The position numbers and the translations under genes are program-made. Positions 30,948-39,862 of a stretch of DNA of 64,000 nt are shown here, piece after piece. The notes under the pieces were generated by a model. That model saw only the letters and a program-made list of their open reading frames with translations. It ran no database searches and had not been told where the DNA came from. The stretch is from an uncultured Anaeroplasmataceae bacterium (GTDB lineage Bacteria; Bacillota_I; Bacilli_A; Acholeplasmatales; Anaeroplasmataceae), in NCBI GenBank assembly GCA_944325695.1, contig CALVBA010000002.1, positions 24,730 to 88,729 on the forward strand, read 5' to 3'. The first letter of the stretch is position 1, and every line of letters starts with the position of its first letter.

Positions 30948-31511
30948 TTAAAGATTCATCCCCGGATCTTCATTCTGACTTTGTTTAATTAACTCATCTT
31001 TAACATCATATAACATCCCTGATAAAGCAAATTTGATAAAGATAAAATTAAATAGCATACCTAACATATTGGGAATGATAATTCCACCTAATGTAGTAAA
31101 GAAATTACCACCTAAAAATATTTCTGATATACTTCTAGTTACAACCATGGTCATTTGGGCAACAAATACAATCGCCAAAGGATTAATTCCCTTGTATTTA
31201 TTTTCATAATCTCTTCGATAACTTAAGACAATCAATCCAGCTGTAATTAAACCAAATGTTCCACATATAACTCTAATTAAATTATCTAAACCAAATCCAT
31301 CAACAACCCAAGGAACAAACATCATGATTGGTAAAACAATAAATCCAATTTTACGCCATCTTGTAACAGCAATTACTAAAATAGCGATTGTTACAAACTG
31401 AATACAACCATTTTCGACATTTCCAAAAACAAAATCCAAGATAGCCTCTGCTACAATTCCTAAGATAATAAGTAGTGATAAATCAATAATTCGATATTTA
31501 TTTAAACTCAC
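30948..31511 (-). CDS. Unknown membrane protein linked to rhamnogalacturonan acetylesterase (187 aa)
   Basis: Not recognised. Five or six membrane segments (about 10-28, 35-48, 52-68, 81-100, 112-130, 142-165) and an acidic C-terminus. The start is GTG at 31511, overlapping the stop of the upstream esterase by one base, with GGAGG nine bases ahead. It may export or sense a product of the pathway; this is inference from position only. Confidence 0.55.
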   Translation of the reverse strand: MSLNKYRIIDLSLLIILGIVAEAILDFVFGNVENGCIQFVTIAILVIAVTRWRKIGFIVLPIMMFVPWVVDGFGLDNLIRVICGTFGLITAGLIVLSYRRDYENKYKGINPLAIVFVAQMTMVVTRSISEIFLGGNFFTTLGGIIIPNMLGMLFNFIFIKFALSGMLYDVKDELIKQSQNEDPGMNL

Positions 31512-32242
31512 TATTTAATACCTCCAAAGTTTAATTCATCATTTGTAATAGAATTATCTTCAGATTCATCCAAGTTGATGAAATACTTTTTTAGATTATC
31601 GATTTTGCTTGCTTCCTCATAGAATAATTTAGCAATTAACACAGCTCCTTCAAATCGTAAGTGCGAATTATCTTCTTTTCCATCTGGATAATTAGAATAA
31701 ATTCCTTTTGGAAAATTCATGAATAATTTAATCGATTCTTCTTCACCAATAGTATCTAGAGCTTCCATGCTTCTAGCATTTAAATCAACACAATTAATGT
31801 TTTCATTTGTTGCTAACATCTTCATCGCTTTCGGATAATCACCGTGAGTATCCTCAAGTTTTCCTGATACAAACTTTCTTCTAGCAACTGAAGTCACTAA
31901 AACTACTTGAGCTTTTTTTTCTTCACATTTTCGAACCATGTAAATCAAATTATCTAAATAATCTTTAAATGGATCTGTATAACGTGTTGGATCTTGCTTT
32001 TTCTCATCATTATGACCAAATGAAATAATCACTAAGTCATCTTCTGAAATATATTCAAGTGCTTCATCAAATCTTTTTTCTTCTAAAAAACTTTTAGTAC
32101 TTCTTCCATTCTTAGCAAAGTTTTTTATTTGGTAATTCTTTTTTACAAAAAGATTTAATGCTTGAACCCAACCCGTCTGAGGATAAGTACGATAGTCATT
32201 AAACTGCATTATAGAATCCCCAAGTGTTATTATTTTATTCAT
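31511..32242 (-). CDS. SGNH-fold rhamnogalacturonan acetylesterase (CE12-like)
   Basis: A 243-residue SGNH hydrolase similar to Bacillus YesT/RhgT. Block I GDS with nucleophile Ser10, block II Gly46 in KNGRST, block III FGHND with Asn78, and block V DNSHL with Asp191 and His194. It removes acetyl groups from pectic fragments. No signal peptide. The start follows AGAGGTAATTTAA. Confidence 0.85.
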   Translation of the reverse strand: MNKIITLGDSIMQFNDYRTYPQTGWVQALNLFVKKNYQIKNFAKNGRSTKSFLEEKRFDEALEYISEDDLVIISFGHNDEKKQDPTRYTDPFKDYLDNLIYMVRKCEEKKAQVVLVTSVARRKFVSGKLEDTHGDYPKAMKMLATNENINCVDLNARSMEALDTIGEEESIKLFMNFPKGIYSNYPDGKEDNSHLRFEGAVLIAKLFYEEASKIDNLKKYFINLDESEDNSITNDELNFGGIK

Positions 32243-32281
32243 TTAAATTACCTCTTGTTGCATTCTTTTGACTTCACTATT

Positions 32282-32310
32282 ATTCTACCACCCAGGTATT
32301 TAATAGTCAA
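32282..32310 (-). promoter_or_regulatory. Promoter of the acetylesterase operon
   Basis: Minus strand: -35 TTGACT, 17-base spacer, -10 TAGAAT. It diverges from the pectinesterase promoter. Confidence 0.75.
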
Positions 32311-32328
32311 GATTAAATTTGTACTTTT

Positions 32329-32342
32329 TGAAAACTCTTTCA
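32329..32342. promoter_or_regulatory. cre-like palindrome between divergent esterase genes
   Basis: TGAAAACTCTTTCA is the ideal cre palindrome with one change in the central CG (now CT). It lies between the two divergent promoters and could repress both. Confidence 0.5.
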
Positions 32343-32393
32343 TAGCATCTTCACAAATCTATAGTTATTTTATATCTTTTTTTATTTTTAATG

Positions 32394-32402
32394 TGGTATA
32401 AT
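32394..32402 (+). promoter_or_regulatory. Extended -10 promoter of the pectinesterase
   Basis: TGGTATAAT, with about 50 bases to the start codon. Confidence 0.65.
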
Positions 32403-32456
32403 ATATTATATATTAATAAAAGGCTTTATTAAGCTATTTTTTTGACGGAGGGAATT

Positions 32457-33353
32457 ATGATTTTAAAAATTACTGAAAAAAATAGTATTACTGATGCATT
32501 AAAAAAACTAAATCAAGGCGATACTTTATTCCTTGAAAATGGAATATACAAAGAAAAAATCAAAATCACTAAGAAAGGGATTACAATCATTGGTGAAAGT
32601 CAAGAAAAAACAATTATTGAAAATGATGATTATTCATTAAAAGTTCATAATGACGGATATGAATATAATACATTTAGAACTTATACTGTTATGGTTAATG
32701 CTGATGATGTGACGTTTAAAAATTTAACAATCAAAAATAGTTGTAATAATTCTAATCGCTGTGGGCAAGCTGTGGCACTTCATGTATTAGGTGATAATTT
32801 TTTATTAGAAAATTGTACATTATTTGGTTATCAAGATACTTTATTTGCTGGACCTTTACCAGAGGATTTAATCAAACGTTATGAAAACTTTTTGCCAAAA
32901 GATGAATTAAATAGTCGTGAAACATATCAAATCTATCGTAATTCAACAATTTTTGGAGATGTCGATTTTATTTTTGGAGGCGGAAATTGTTACTTCGACA
33001 ACTGTATTATCAATTGTTTAGATACCGGATATATTGCAGCTCCTTCACATAGTAAGGATGCTAAATTTGGTTTTATTTTTAACAATTGTACTATCAATAG
33101 TTTGAAAGAAAACATCGAAATAAAATTAGCTCGACCATGGCGTGAATATGGGAAAACAGTTTTTCTTAATACAAATATGCCTAAAGAAGTTATTCCGCAA
33201 GGATGGTCGATTTGGAGTGGAACAAATCGCCATGAAAAATGTTATTTTGCTGAATATAAATCAAATTGTGATACATCAATGCGTCTTTCATGGGGGCATA
33301 TCTTAAATGATACGGAAGCCTCTTTTTATAAAATAGAAAACTTTATTAAATAA
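32457..33353 (+). CDS. Intracellular pectin methylesterase (CE8)
   Basis: A 298-residue beta-helix carbohydrate esterase. Conserved motifs: GYQDTLF with acid Asp127, GDVDFIFG with nucleophile Asp170, and ARPW with Arg226. It releases methanol from methylated galacturonate. Most CE8 enzymes are secreted; this has no signal peptide. The ATG at 32457 follows a strong GGAGGG; an in-frame TTG at 32442 is upstream of that site and is rejected. Opposite strand to the rest of the pectin locus. Confidence 0.92.
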   Translation: MILKITEKNSITDALKKLNQGDTLFLENGIYKEKIKITKKGITIIGESQEKTIIENDDYSLKVHNDGYEYNTFRTYTVMVNADDVTFKNLTIKNSCNNSNRCGQAVALHVLGDNFLLENCTLFGYQDTLFAGPLPEDLIKRYENFLPKDELNSRETYQIYRNSTIFGDVDFIFGGGNCYFDNCIINCLDTGYIAAPSHSKDAKFGFIFNNCTINSLKENIEIKLARPWREYGKTVFLNTNMPKEVIPQGWSIWSGTNRHEKCYFAEYKSNCDTSMRLSWGHILNDTEASFYKIENFIK

Positions 33354-33379
33354 ACAGGTATGTATATACTTGTTTTTTT
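33352..33379 (+). terminator. Pectinesterase terminator
   Basis: Stem AACAGGTAT / ATACTTGTT (one G-T pair), 4-base loop, then a T run. Confidence 0.75.
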
Positions 33380-33404
33380 ATTCACTTAAAGTATATGAAT
33401 AAAT

Positions 33405-33438
33405 TAAAAAAAGTTGCTTACTTACAAGTAGGCAACTT
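33405..33438 (-). terminator. GH105 terminator
   Basis: Minus-strand stem AAAGTTGCCTACTT / AAGTAAGCAACTTT with a short loop and a T run. Confidence 0.8.
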
Positions 33439-33445
33439 TATTATT

Positions 33446-34588
33446 TTATTTAATTTTTAAAATCTCTGTATAAGCCATAATAAGTGGTCCAACACCTTTA
33501 GCTTCATTTTCAACAACAGGCTCAGAAATGTAATACTCATAAGTACCGTCGCGACGTAAATTATTTTCAGGTCCTAATCCAGCCACTAAACAAATTCCAC
33601 CTAAATTTAATTCACCTTGTTCATTTGTTGTTAAATATTTATCAACAATACCATTAAAAATATCTAATCCAATTTTTTGATATCTTTCTGGTAACATTCC
33701 TAAACGAACACCTTTTAATATTGCATAAGATACCATCGCTGATCCACTTGTTTCTAAATAATTTCCTTCTCTTTGTCCTTGATCAACAACTTGATAGAAC
33801 ATTTTTGTTTCTGGATCTTGATATTGCAACAATCCATCAACCGCTTCTTTTAATAATTCTTTGAAGAAATTAAATTCATCATACATTTGTTTATCCATAT
33901 AATCAGCACAATCAGCAACACTTACAATGAACCAACCAATAGCACGTAACCAGAAGTTTTTAGATAAACCTGTTTTTTTATCCGCCCAGAACATTTCTTT
34001 ACTGCTATCATAACCATGATAATATAATTTTTTACTTTCATCAAACATTAATTTACGGACATTTTTAAATTGGTTAAGAATATCATTATAATTCTTCATT
34101 CCATTGTATTTTGTCTCGTATAACATATAGAAAGGTTGCCCCATATATAATCCATCTAACCAAATTTGATTTGGATAAATCTTTTTGTGCCAGAAATTTC
34201 CTTCTTTAGTACGAGGATGTGTTTTCAATTGAGAATAAATTAATTCAATCGCTTTACGATATTTTTCTTTTTGTGTCATTTCATAAAGTGGGAATAAAAT
34301 TGTTCCTTCTTTAACATCATCAATATTATACTTTTCAACACTAAATCCTAATACTGATCCATCTTCACTAACATAATAATCAATGAATTTTTCAACGAAA
34401 TCAAAATATTTTTGTTCTTTTGTTTCTTTATAAATTTCTAATAACGAATTTGTCATACATCCATCAATGTAATTCCAATGTGGCTTTTTGTTTTTATCAA
34501 GCAATAATTCGATATTCCAAATTGGTTTATCAGGTGTAGACTCTGTAATCAATCTTTCAATATAAGCATCAATAAGTTTATTTTGCAT
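33446..34588 (-). CDS. Unsaturated rhamnogalacturonyl / glucuronyl hydrolase (GH105)
   Basis: A 380-residue (alpha/alpha)6-barrel enzyme of the YteR/YesR type, which removes unsaturated uronic acid from oligosaccharides made by pectin lyases. Motifs seen: QIWLDGLYMGQPF with Asp145 (catalytic in YteR) and KNFWLRAIGWF. No signal peptide. The start at 34588 is chosen because AGGAGGG lies eight bases upstream; the in-frame ATG at 34612 precedes that site. Confidence 0.9.
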   Translation of the reverse strand: MQNKLIDAYIERLITESTPDKPIWNIELLLDKNKKPHWNYIDGCMTNSLLEIYKETKEQKYFDFVEKFIDYYVSEDGSVLGFSVEKYNIDDVKEGTILFPLYEMTQKEKYRKAIELIYSQLKTHPRTKEGNFWHKKIYPNQIWLDGLYMGQPFYMLYETKYNGMKNYNDILNQFKNVRKLMFDESKKLYYHGYDSSKEMFWADKKTGLSKNFWLRAIGWFIVSVADCADYMDKQMYDEFNFFKELLKEAVDGLLQYQDPETKMFYQVVDQGQREGNYLETSGSAMVSYAILKGVRLGMLPERYQKIGLDIFNGIVDKYLTTNEQGELNLGGICLVAGLGPENNLRRDGTYEYYISEPVVENEAKGVGPLIMAYTEILKIK

Positions 34589-34768
34589 CTCTAATACCCT
34601 CCTAAAATTCATTATACCTCATTTTTATGCCCATTACAAGGAAATATGTCGCAATTCAATGACCTATTTTATACAATTCAGTCAATGATAATTAATTAAA
34701 ATTTATAAAATATATTCTTTTATAAAATAATTAAATTATTATATTAATTTTTTAACATTTTGCTTTTA

Positions 34769-34797
34769 ATTATAGTAACTTTATTGAATAGTGTCAA
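34769..34797 (-). promoter_or_regulatory. Sigma-A promoter of GH105
   Basis: Minus strand: -35 TTGACA, 17-base spacer, -10 TATAAT, giving a leader of about 170 AT-rich bases. One of the best promoters in the window. Confidence 0.8.
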
Positions 34798-34828
34798 TTA
34801 TTTTGAACAACTTTTAAAATATCTAATT

Positions 34829-34855
34829 TAAAAAAACTACTTATTTACAAGTAGC
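34829..34855 (-). terminator. Terminator of spoIIR unit
   Basis: Minus-strand stem CTACTT / AAGTAG, 6-base loop, then TTTTTTT. Confidence 0.7.
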
Positions 34856-35284
34856 TTAAATCGATAAATCTTTAATTAATAAATTAGCATCCTTAAACTC
34901 TGATTCTAAAAAACTAACCTCTTCAATATACACATCTTTTAAGTCCTCTTTATAAAAATCAAACGATATAAATAAATTTTCTAAATCTTTATTATTTACA
35001 ATACTAAATAAGTGTGTAAGACCATTATTTCGGGCTTTTTTAGAAAGTTCATCGATCAATTCTTTAACAATTAATTCGTCTGTATCTTTTTTAAAAACAA
35101 AATATCTAATTAAACCATAACTAATAAAAACTTCATAACTAATAATCCCGATAATATCGTCATCTTTAACCATTAGACCATTCTTCAATATATTTTCGTC
35201 TAATTCCTCAACACTTTTAACCTTTAATAAAAAATTCTTTACAAAATCTAAATTATTTGCATCAATGTTTTGTATTTCAAGCAT
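34856..35284 (-). CDS. Putative GNAT-type acetyltransferase
   Basis: A 142-residue protein whose pattern fits a small N-acetyltransferase: an early helix, IIGIISYEVF, IRYFVFKKDT, then a helix VKELIDELSKKARNNG and a C-terminal LENLFISFDFYKE. The acetyl-CoA loop (Q/RxxGxG/A) is not clear, so activity is uncertain. It overlaps spoIIR by 8 bases. Bacillus also has an acetyltransferase-like gene (ywlB) near spoIIR. Confidence 0.5.
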   Translation of the reverse strand: MLEIQNIDANNLDFVKNFLLKVKSVEELDENILKNGLMVKDDDIIGIISYEVFISYGLIRYFVFKKDTDELIVKELIDELSKKARNNGLTHLFSIVNNKDLENLFISFDFYKEDLKDVYIEEVSFLESEFKDANLLIKDLSI

Positions 35285-35744
35285 TAAAATTCTCCTTTAT
35301 AAATTCATATATGTAGGATTTAAAAATAACATCATTGGTTTCGTCAAAATATGGATAAATAATAGAAAAAAAGTTTGTACCCATCCCTGTTTCAATTTCC
35401 ACTAATAATGTTAATCCTTCATACGTTTTAACTTCTTTATTAGTATATTCTTTATAATTAATAATATGATTTTTGAATTCGATTTTAATTGTTTTTTTAA
35501 ACTTAGCTAAATTATTTTCTAATATTTCTAAATTATTTTCTATATTAAAAACAAAAACTTCAAAATCAGTATCTTCTTGTATCTGAATAAAATTTAAAAC
35601 TTCATCTTTAACTCTTTCTTTTATTTTTTGATCCAAATAACTATCTGAATTAGCCACTACTCTAACGGCAAACATATTATTATTAGTTCTTTTTAAACAT
35701 ATTAAAGCAATTATTAAAAGAAGCATATATCCCCATTTTCTCAT
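35277..35744 (-). CDS. spoIIR: Stage II sporulation protein R
   Basis: A 155-residue secreted or anchored protein with an N-terminal hydrophobic segment (4-20). The family motif VRVVANSDSYLDQKIKERVKDEV and the later GMGTNFFSIIYPYF (cf. G-x-N-W-W-C-V-x-F-P-P) are visible; the usual Cys after WW is Ser. In Bacillus it is made in the forespore and triggers SpoIIGA to process pro-sigma-E. The neighbours prmC-tsaC (ywlC) also sit by spoIIR in Bacillus, which supports the call. Confidence 0.85.
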   Translation of the reverse strand: MRKWGYMLLLIIALICLKRTNNNMFAVRVVANSDSYLDQKIKERVKDEVLNFIQIQEDTDFEVFVFNIENNLEILENNLAKFKKTIKIEFKNHIINYKEYTNKEVKTYEGLTLLVEIETGMGTNFFSIIYPYFDETNDVIFKSYIYEFIKENFNA

Positions 35745-35750
35745 ACAAAA

Positions 35751-35780
35751 ACCCCCTTAAATCTATTATGTCTAAGGGGG
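35751..35780 (-). terminator. tsaC terminator overlapping the spoIIR ribosome-binding site
   Basis: Minus-strand stem CCCCCTTA / TAAGGGGG, 13-base loop, then TTTTT. The GGGGG of the second arm is also the Shine-Dalgarno sequence, 7 bases before the spoIIR ATG. Confidence 0.75.
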
Positions 35781-35791
35781 ATATTTTTATA

Positions 35792-36343
35792 CTATAAGAT
35801 TTTGTTTATTTCTTCTAAAGTGATCATACCTTCACGAAGTATATGTAAATTATCACTTGTTGCATCAATAACTGTCGAAGCTACATCACTAAAATTATCA
35901 TCATCGCTTATTATATAATCAGCATCTTTAAAAGTATCTTTAATCTCATCTAAGTTATTTAGTGGCGGAAAACCTGAAATATTGACACTAGATGTTGCTA
36001 AAGGTCCATTTTCCTTGATAATACTAATCGCTAATGGATTAGCAGGAATTCGCACACCAATGGTGTGAGCTATCTTGTTGTAAGGATGATTCTTTTTAAC
36101 TGGTAAAATTAAAGTCAATCCTCCTGGAAAAAAATTTTTCATTATTTTAATAGTTTTATCATTCAATATTGCAACTTCTGCAATTTCTAATATAGAAGAA
36201 AATAAAACTGACATTTGTTTGTTTTTAGGACGTTTTTTTAGATCATAGACTTTCTCATATCCTTTTAAATCTAAATACTTGCATCCAATTCCATAAACCG
36301 TATCGGTATTAAAAATAACTACTTCTCCATCTTTTAATTGCAT
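35792..36343 (-). CDS. tsaC: L-threonylcarbamoyladenylate synthase (Sua5/TsaC/YwlC)
   Basis: A 183-residue YrdC-domain protein making threonylcarbamoyl-AMP for the t6A modification of ANN-decoding tRNAs. Conserved parts: FNTDTVYGIGC, KKRPKNKQMSVL, FPGGLTLILP, VGVRIP-like IGVRIPANP and ATSSVNISG. It lacks the C-terminal Sua5 domain, so it is the short type. The start follows GAGGG. It begins 3 bases after prmC. Confidence 0.92.
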   Translation of the reverse strand: MQLKDGEVVIFNTDTVYGIGCKYLDLKGYEKVYDLKKRPKNKQMSVLFSSILEIAEVAILNDKTIKIMKNFFPGGLTLILPVKKNHPYNKIAHTIGVRIPANPLAISIIKENGPLATSSVNISGFPPLNNLDEIKDTFKDADYIISDDDNFSDVASTVIDATSDNLHILREGMITLEEINKIL

Positions 36344-36346
36344 TTT

Positions 36347-37192
36347 TTATCCCTCGATTTTCACAATTGTCATTCGATCTTTTCCTTGCATATCTTTTAA
36401 AACTTCTACCGAACTTGTCGGAAAATATGTTTTAACTAATGATATCATTTCATCTTTTTTATTATAAGCATGTTCAAAACAAATCATTGCCTTAGGATTT
36501 AAAATTTCTTTACATCCACTTAAAATTTCACGATAAAATTTTAATCCATCTTCCCCTCCAAATAATGCGACATGCGGTTCATTATCCTTAACTAATGACT
36601 CCACATCTTCATCATCAGGAATATATGGAGGATTAGATACAATAATATCAAACTTCATATTTTTTAATGGTTTTAACATATCTCCACATAAAATATTAAC
36701 TTTAGCTCCTAAGTTATTAGCATTCTCAAAAGCTACATTTAAAGCATCTTGAGAAATATCAGTTATCGTTACATTCATATTAGGCTCTTCTAATGCCAAA
36801 GTAATACCTAAACATCCACTTCCAGTACCGATATCTACTAAATTAACTTTTTGACCATTAAAAAATTCATCATAATTTAATAAAACATTTTCAACTAATT
36901 CTTCTGTTTCAAAGCGTGGAATTAAAACATTTTCATTAACTTTGAATTGGTATCCATAAAAAGTTTCGTACCCCATAATATATTGAACTGGTATATTCAA
37001 TTCTAAATATTGATGACATAGTTCTTTAAATGAATTTAATATATCATCATTTATTTCTTCATCCATTGAGGCATAAAGCAATGCATTTTCCATTTTTGAA
37101 GCGTGCATTAAAAGTAAAATTATCGCGCTTTCTTCTTTTTCACAATTAATAGCTTTTTTTTGCATTTCCGCTAATATTTCTCTATATTTCAT
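36347..37192 (-). CDS. prmC: Release factor glutamine methyltransferase
   Basis: A 281-residue SAM-dependent enzyme that methylates the GGQ glutamine of release factors. SAM motif VDIGTGSGCLGI and catalytic NPPYIP are present, with the N-terminal helical RF-binding domain (1-80). Adjacent to its substrate gene prfA. The start follows GGAGATAAAG. Confidence 0.95.
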   Translation of the reverse strand: MKYREILAEMQKKAINCEKEESAIILLLMHASKMENALLYASMDEEINDDILNSFKELCHQYLELNIPVQYIMGYETFYGYQFKVNENVLIPRFETEELVENVLLNYDEFFNGQKVNLVDIGTGSGCLGITLALEEPNMNVTITDISQDALNVAFENANNLGAKVNILCGDMLKPLKNMKFDIIVSNPPYIPDDEDVESLVKDNEPHVALFGGEDGLKFYREILSGCKEILNPKAMICFEHAYNKKDEMISLVKTYFPTSSVEVLKDMQGKDRMTIVKIEG

Positions 37193-37242
37193 CTTTATCT
37201 CCTATTTTCTTAAATTGACTTTCATTTATCGAAACTACTCAT

Positions 37243-37251
37243 ATTATATCA
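37243..37251 (-). promoter_or_regulatory. Extended -10 promoter of prmC-tsaC
   Basis: Minus-strand TGATATAAT between the prfA terminator and prmC. Confidence 0.65.
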
Positions 37252-37303
37252 TATTTTAGCTATTTTCTTCTTAAACATCATCAATAATATATTTTGAACA
37301 TTT

Positions 37304-37332
37304 AAAAAAAAGAGACTTATTTATTAGTCTCT
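37304..37332 (-). terminator. prfA terminator
   Basis: Minus-strand stem AGAGACT / AGTCTCT followed by a run of T; it overlaps the end of prfA and separates it from prmC, unlike the usual prfA-prmC operon. Confidence 0.75.
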
Positions 37333-38387
37333 CCCGCTAATTTGCGTTTTTCTTGCTCATTTAATAAAGCATCTAATACTAAATCTAATTTACCATCAAT
37401 AATCGCATCTAAACGTTGAATTGAAAAATTAATACGATGGTCTGTTACACGGTTTTGTGGATAATTGTATGTTCTAATTTTTTCACTTCGATCTCCACTA
37501 CCAATTAAAGCTTTTCTTTGAGCACCTTCTTTTTGCTCTTGTTCTTGAACCATTCGATCATATAAACGAGTTTTTAGTAATGCAATCGCTGAAGCTTTAT
37601 TTTCATGTTGTGATTTACCTTGTTGACATGCAACAGCAACCCCTGTTGGAATATGTGTTACACGTACCGCTGATTTAGTAGTATTAACTGATTGTCCACC
37701 TGGACCACTTGAGCAGAATGTATCAAATTTTAAATCAGCTGGATTTAATTCAAACTCAATTTCTGATGCTTCAGGCATTACTAATACTGTTGCAGTAGAA
37801 GTTTGAATTCTTCCGTTAGCTTCAGTTGTTGGAATACGTTGTACACGGTGTGCCCCAGATTCATATTTTAAAAATGAATAAACCATTTCTCCACTAACCA
37901 TAAATTCAATTTGAGAGTATCCACCAGCTTCGCTTGGTGTTGAATCTAAAATTTGTGTTTTCCATCCTTTTGATTCACAGTATTTAAAATACATTCTAAA
38001 TAAATCACCAGCAAAAATGTTAGCTTCATCCCCACCAGCTGCCCCACGTATTTCGATTACAACGTTTTTGTCATCATTAGGATCTTTTGGAAGTAACATA
38101 ATTTTTAATTGTTCTTCGATTTCTTGTGGACGATGTTTTAATTCATCATACTCTAATTCGGCTAAAGAAGCTAATTCCTTATCATCTTCTTTTCTAAGAA
38201 TATCTAATTCCTTTAATTGTTCTTTGATATTTTTATATTCACGATATACATTAACAATTTTTTCTAGTTGTCGTTGTTCTTTTGATAACTCAGTCAGTTT
38301 TTTAATATCGCTACATACCGCTGGATCTGATAAAAGCGCATTGATTTCTTCATATCTATTTTCAATTACATCTAATCTATCAAACAT
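37317..38387 (-). CDS. prfA: Peptide chain release factor 1
   Basis: A 356-residue RF1. The GGQ motif lies in SSGPGGQSVNTT. Domain order (coiled N-terminal, codon-recognition, GGQ domain, C-terminal helix) and length are normal. It recognises UAA and UAG, both used in this window. Confidence 0.95.
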   Translation of the reverse strand: MFDRLDVIENRYEEINALLSDPAVCSDIKKLTELSKEQRQLEKIVNVYREYKNIKEQLKELDILRKEDDKELASLAELEYDELKHRPQEIEEQLKIMLLPKDPNDDKNVVIEIRGAAGGDEANIFAGDLFRMYFKYCESKGWKTQILDSTPSEAGGYSQIEFMVSGEMVYSFLKYESGAHRVQRIPTTEANGRIQTSTATVLVMPEASEIEFELNPADLKFDTFCSSGPGGQSVNTTKSAVRVTHIPTGVAVACQQGKSQHENKASAIALLKTRLYDRMVQEQEQKEGAQRKALIGSGDRSEKIRTYNYPQNRVTDHRINFSIQRLDAIIDGKLDLVLDALLNEQEKRKLAGETNK

Positions 38388-38462
38388 TTTTTCACTCTCC
38401 TTATAACATTATTATTTTACAATATTCTAAATGATACATCAAGAAAAATATATATTATCACC

Positions 38463-38487
38463 AAAAAAAGAGGATAAAACCTCTTTT
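38463..38487 (-). terminator. dnaB terminator
   Basis: Minus-strand stem AAAAGAGG / CCTCTTTT, then T run. Confidence 0.75.
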
Positions 38488-39844
38488 AATGTTCTTGTAA
38501 ATAATCTTCTGCTTTAATTTTAAAACGTGCAAATGATCCTTCAAATAAATAATGCAATGTTCCCGTTGATCCTGATCTATTTTTGGCAATAATTAATTCA
38601 GCTTCTCCTGGATGAGATGATTTGTCTTTATTATAATATTCATCACGATATAAAAACATTACAATATCGGCATCTTGCTCAATTGAACCCGATTCTCTTA
38701 AGTCAGCCATAATGGGTTTTTTATCTTCCCTTTTTTCCACATCACGACTTAATTGTGATAATGCGATAACAGGAATTTTTAATTCTCTGGCTAACTGTTT
38801 TAAACCACGAGAAATATTGGAAACTTCTTCTTGCCGGTTGCCATTACGTCCTTCACCTTTGATTAATTGTAAATAATCTATCACCACTAAATCTAGACCT
38901 TCATCTTGATATAATTTACGACATTTAGCACGAATATCATTAACCGTTACTGATGCAGAATCATCAAAATAAATTTTTAAATTCATCAATGCTTGTGATG
39001 CTGCTTCAAATTTCCGCCATTCTTGCGAAGTCATATCTCCTTTTTTAATTTTATCTTGTTCAATATTAGCCTCGCTAGAAAGCATACGACTTACTAATTG
39101 TTCTGCACCCATTTCTAAAGAAAATACCGCCACAACAGCTTTATCTCCTTTAATACCGCGATTTTTACTAGCTACTTGGGTAGCTAAATTCATTGCAAAA
39201 GCTGATTTTCCCATCGCAGGACGAGCTGCTAAAATTAATAAACTCTCTGGTTGAAGTCCTAAAGTATGATTATCCAAATTAGAAAACCCAGTATATAATC
39301 CTGTAATCCCTTTTATTTTCTTCGTATTTTCTTCAGTAATCTGTTTAACATTAATCGTTACATCTTCAATATTTCGAAATGATGAAGTACTTCTTTTTTG
39401 GATTATATCCTGTAAAACTTTTTCTGCATAATCAATATAATCATTAGAGTTTCGATTTATATCATATCCAGCACTGCTAATTTCCAAAGAAGCATCAATT
39501 AATTTTCTTTTGATAGATAAATCTTTTAAGATTGCCACATAAGTATCAATATTCGATGTTGTTGGAACAGCTTCAACTAAATTAGAAATAAACTCCGTCC
39601 CACCAGCCTTACCAAATTCATTTTGTAAAGTTAAGCGATTAATTAATGTTGTAAAATCAATCGCTTGTTTTTCATCGTAAAGCCCACACATCGTTTTATA
39701 AATGGTTTGATTACGTACATCATAAAAATCATCTGCTGATACCTGATCAATTAATTGTGGCATAACGCTATTATCAAGGATGATACATCCTAGAATCGCT
39801 ATTTCTACTTCTATATTATTGGGGGTGTTTCTACTCTTAGCCAC
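38486..39844 (-). CDS. dnaB: Replicative DNA helicase
   Basis: A 452-residue hexameric helicase (DnaC in Bacillus naming). N-terminal DnaG-binding domain (about 1-120), linker, RecA-like ATPase with Walker A ARPAMGKSA and Walker B LDLVVIDYLQLI. Start is GTG at 39844 after AGGTGG. In the same order as Bacillus (gdpP-rplI-dnaB). Confidence 0.95.
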   Translation of the reverse strand: MAKSRNTPNNIEVEIAILGCIILDNSVMPQLIDQVSADDFYDVRNQTIYKTMCGLYDEKQAIDFTTLINRLTLQNEFGKAGGTEFISNLVEAVPTTSNIDTYVAILKDLSIKRKLIDASLEISSAGYDINRNSNDYIDYAEKVLQDIIQKRSTSSFRNIEDVTINVKQITEENTKKIKGITGLYTGFSNLDNHTLGLQPESLLILAARPAMGKSAFAMNLATQVASKNRGIKGDKAVVAVFSLEMGAEQLVSRMLSSEANIEQDKIKKGDMTSQEWRKFEAASQALMNLKIYFDDSASVTVNDIRAKCRKLYQDEGLDLVVIDYLQLIKGEGRNGNRQEEVSNISRGLKQLARELKIPVIALSQLSRDVEKREDKKPIMADLRESGSIEQDADIVMFLYRDEYYNKDKSSHPGEAELIIAKNRSGSTGTLHYLFEGSFARFKIKAEDYLQEH

Positions 39845-39862
39845 AAAACCACCTACTTTATC

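Noticed and set aside
32442..32456. TTG start for the pectinesterase
   Set aside because: It lies upstream of the strong GGAGGG site, which is correctly spaced only for the ATG at 32457.
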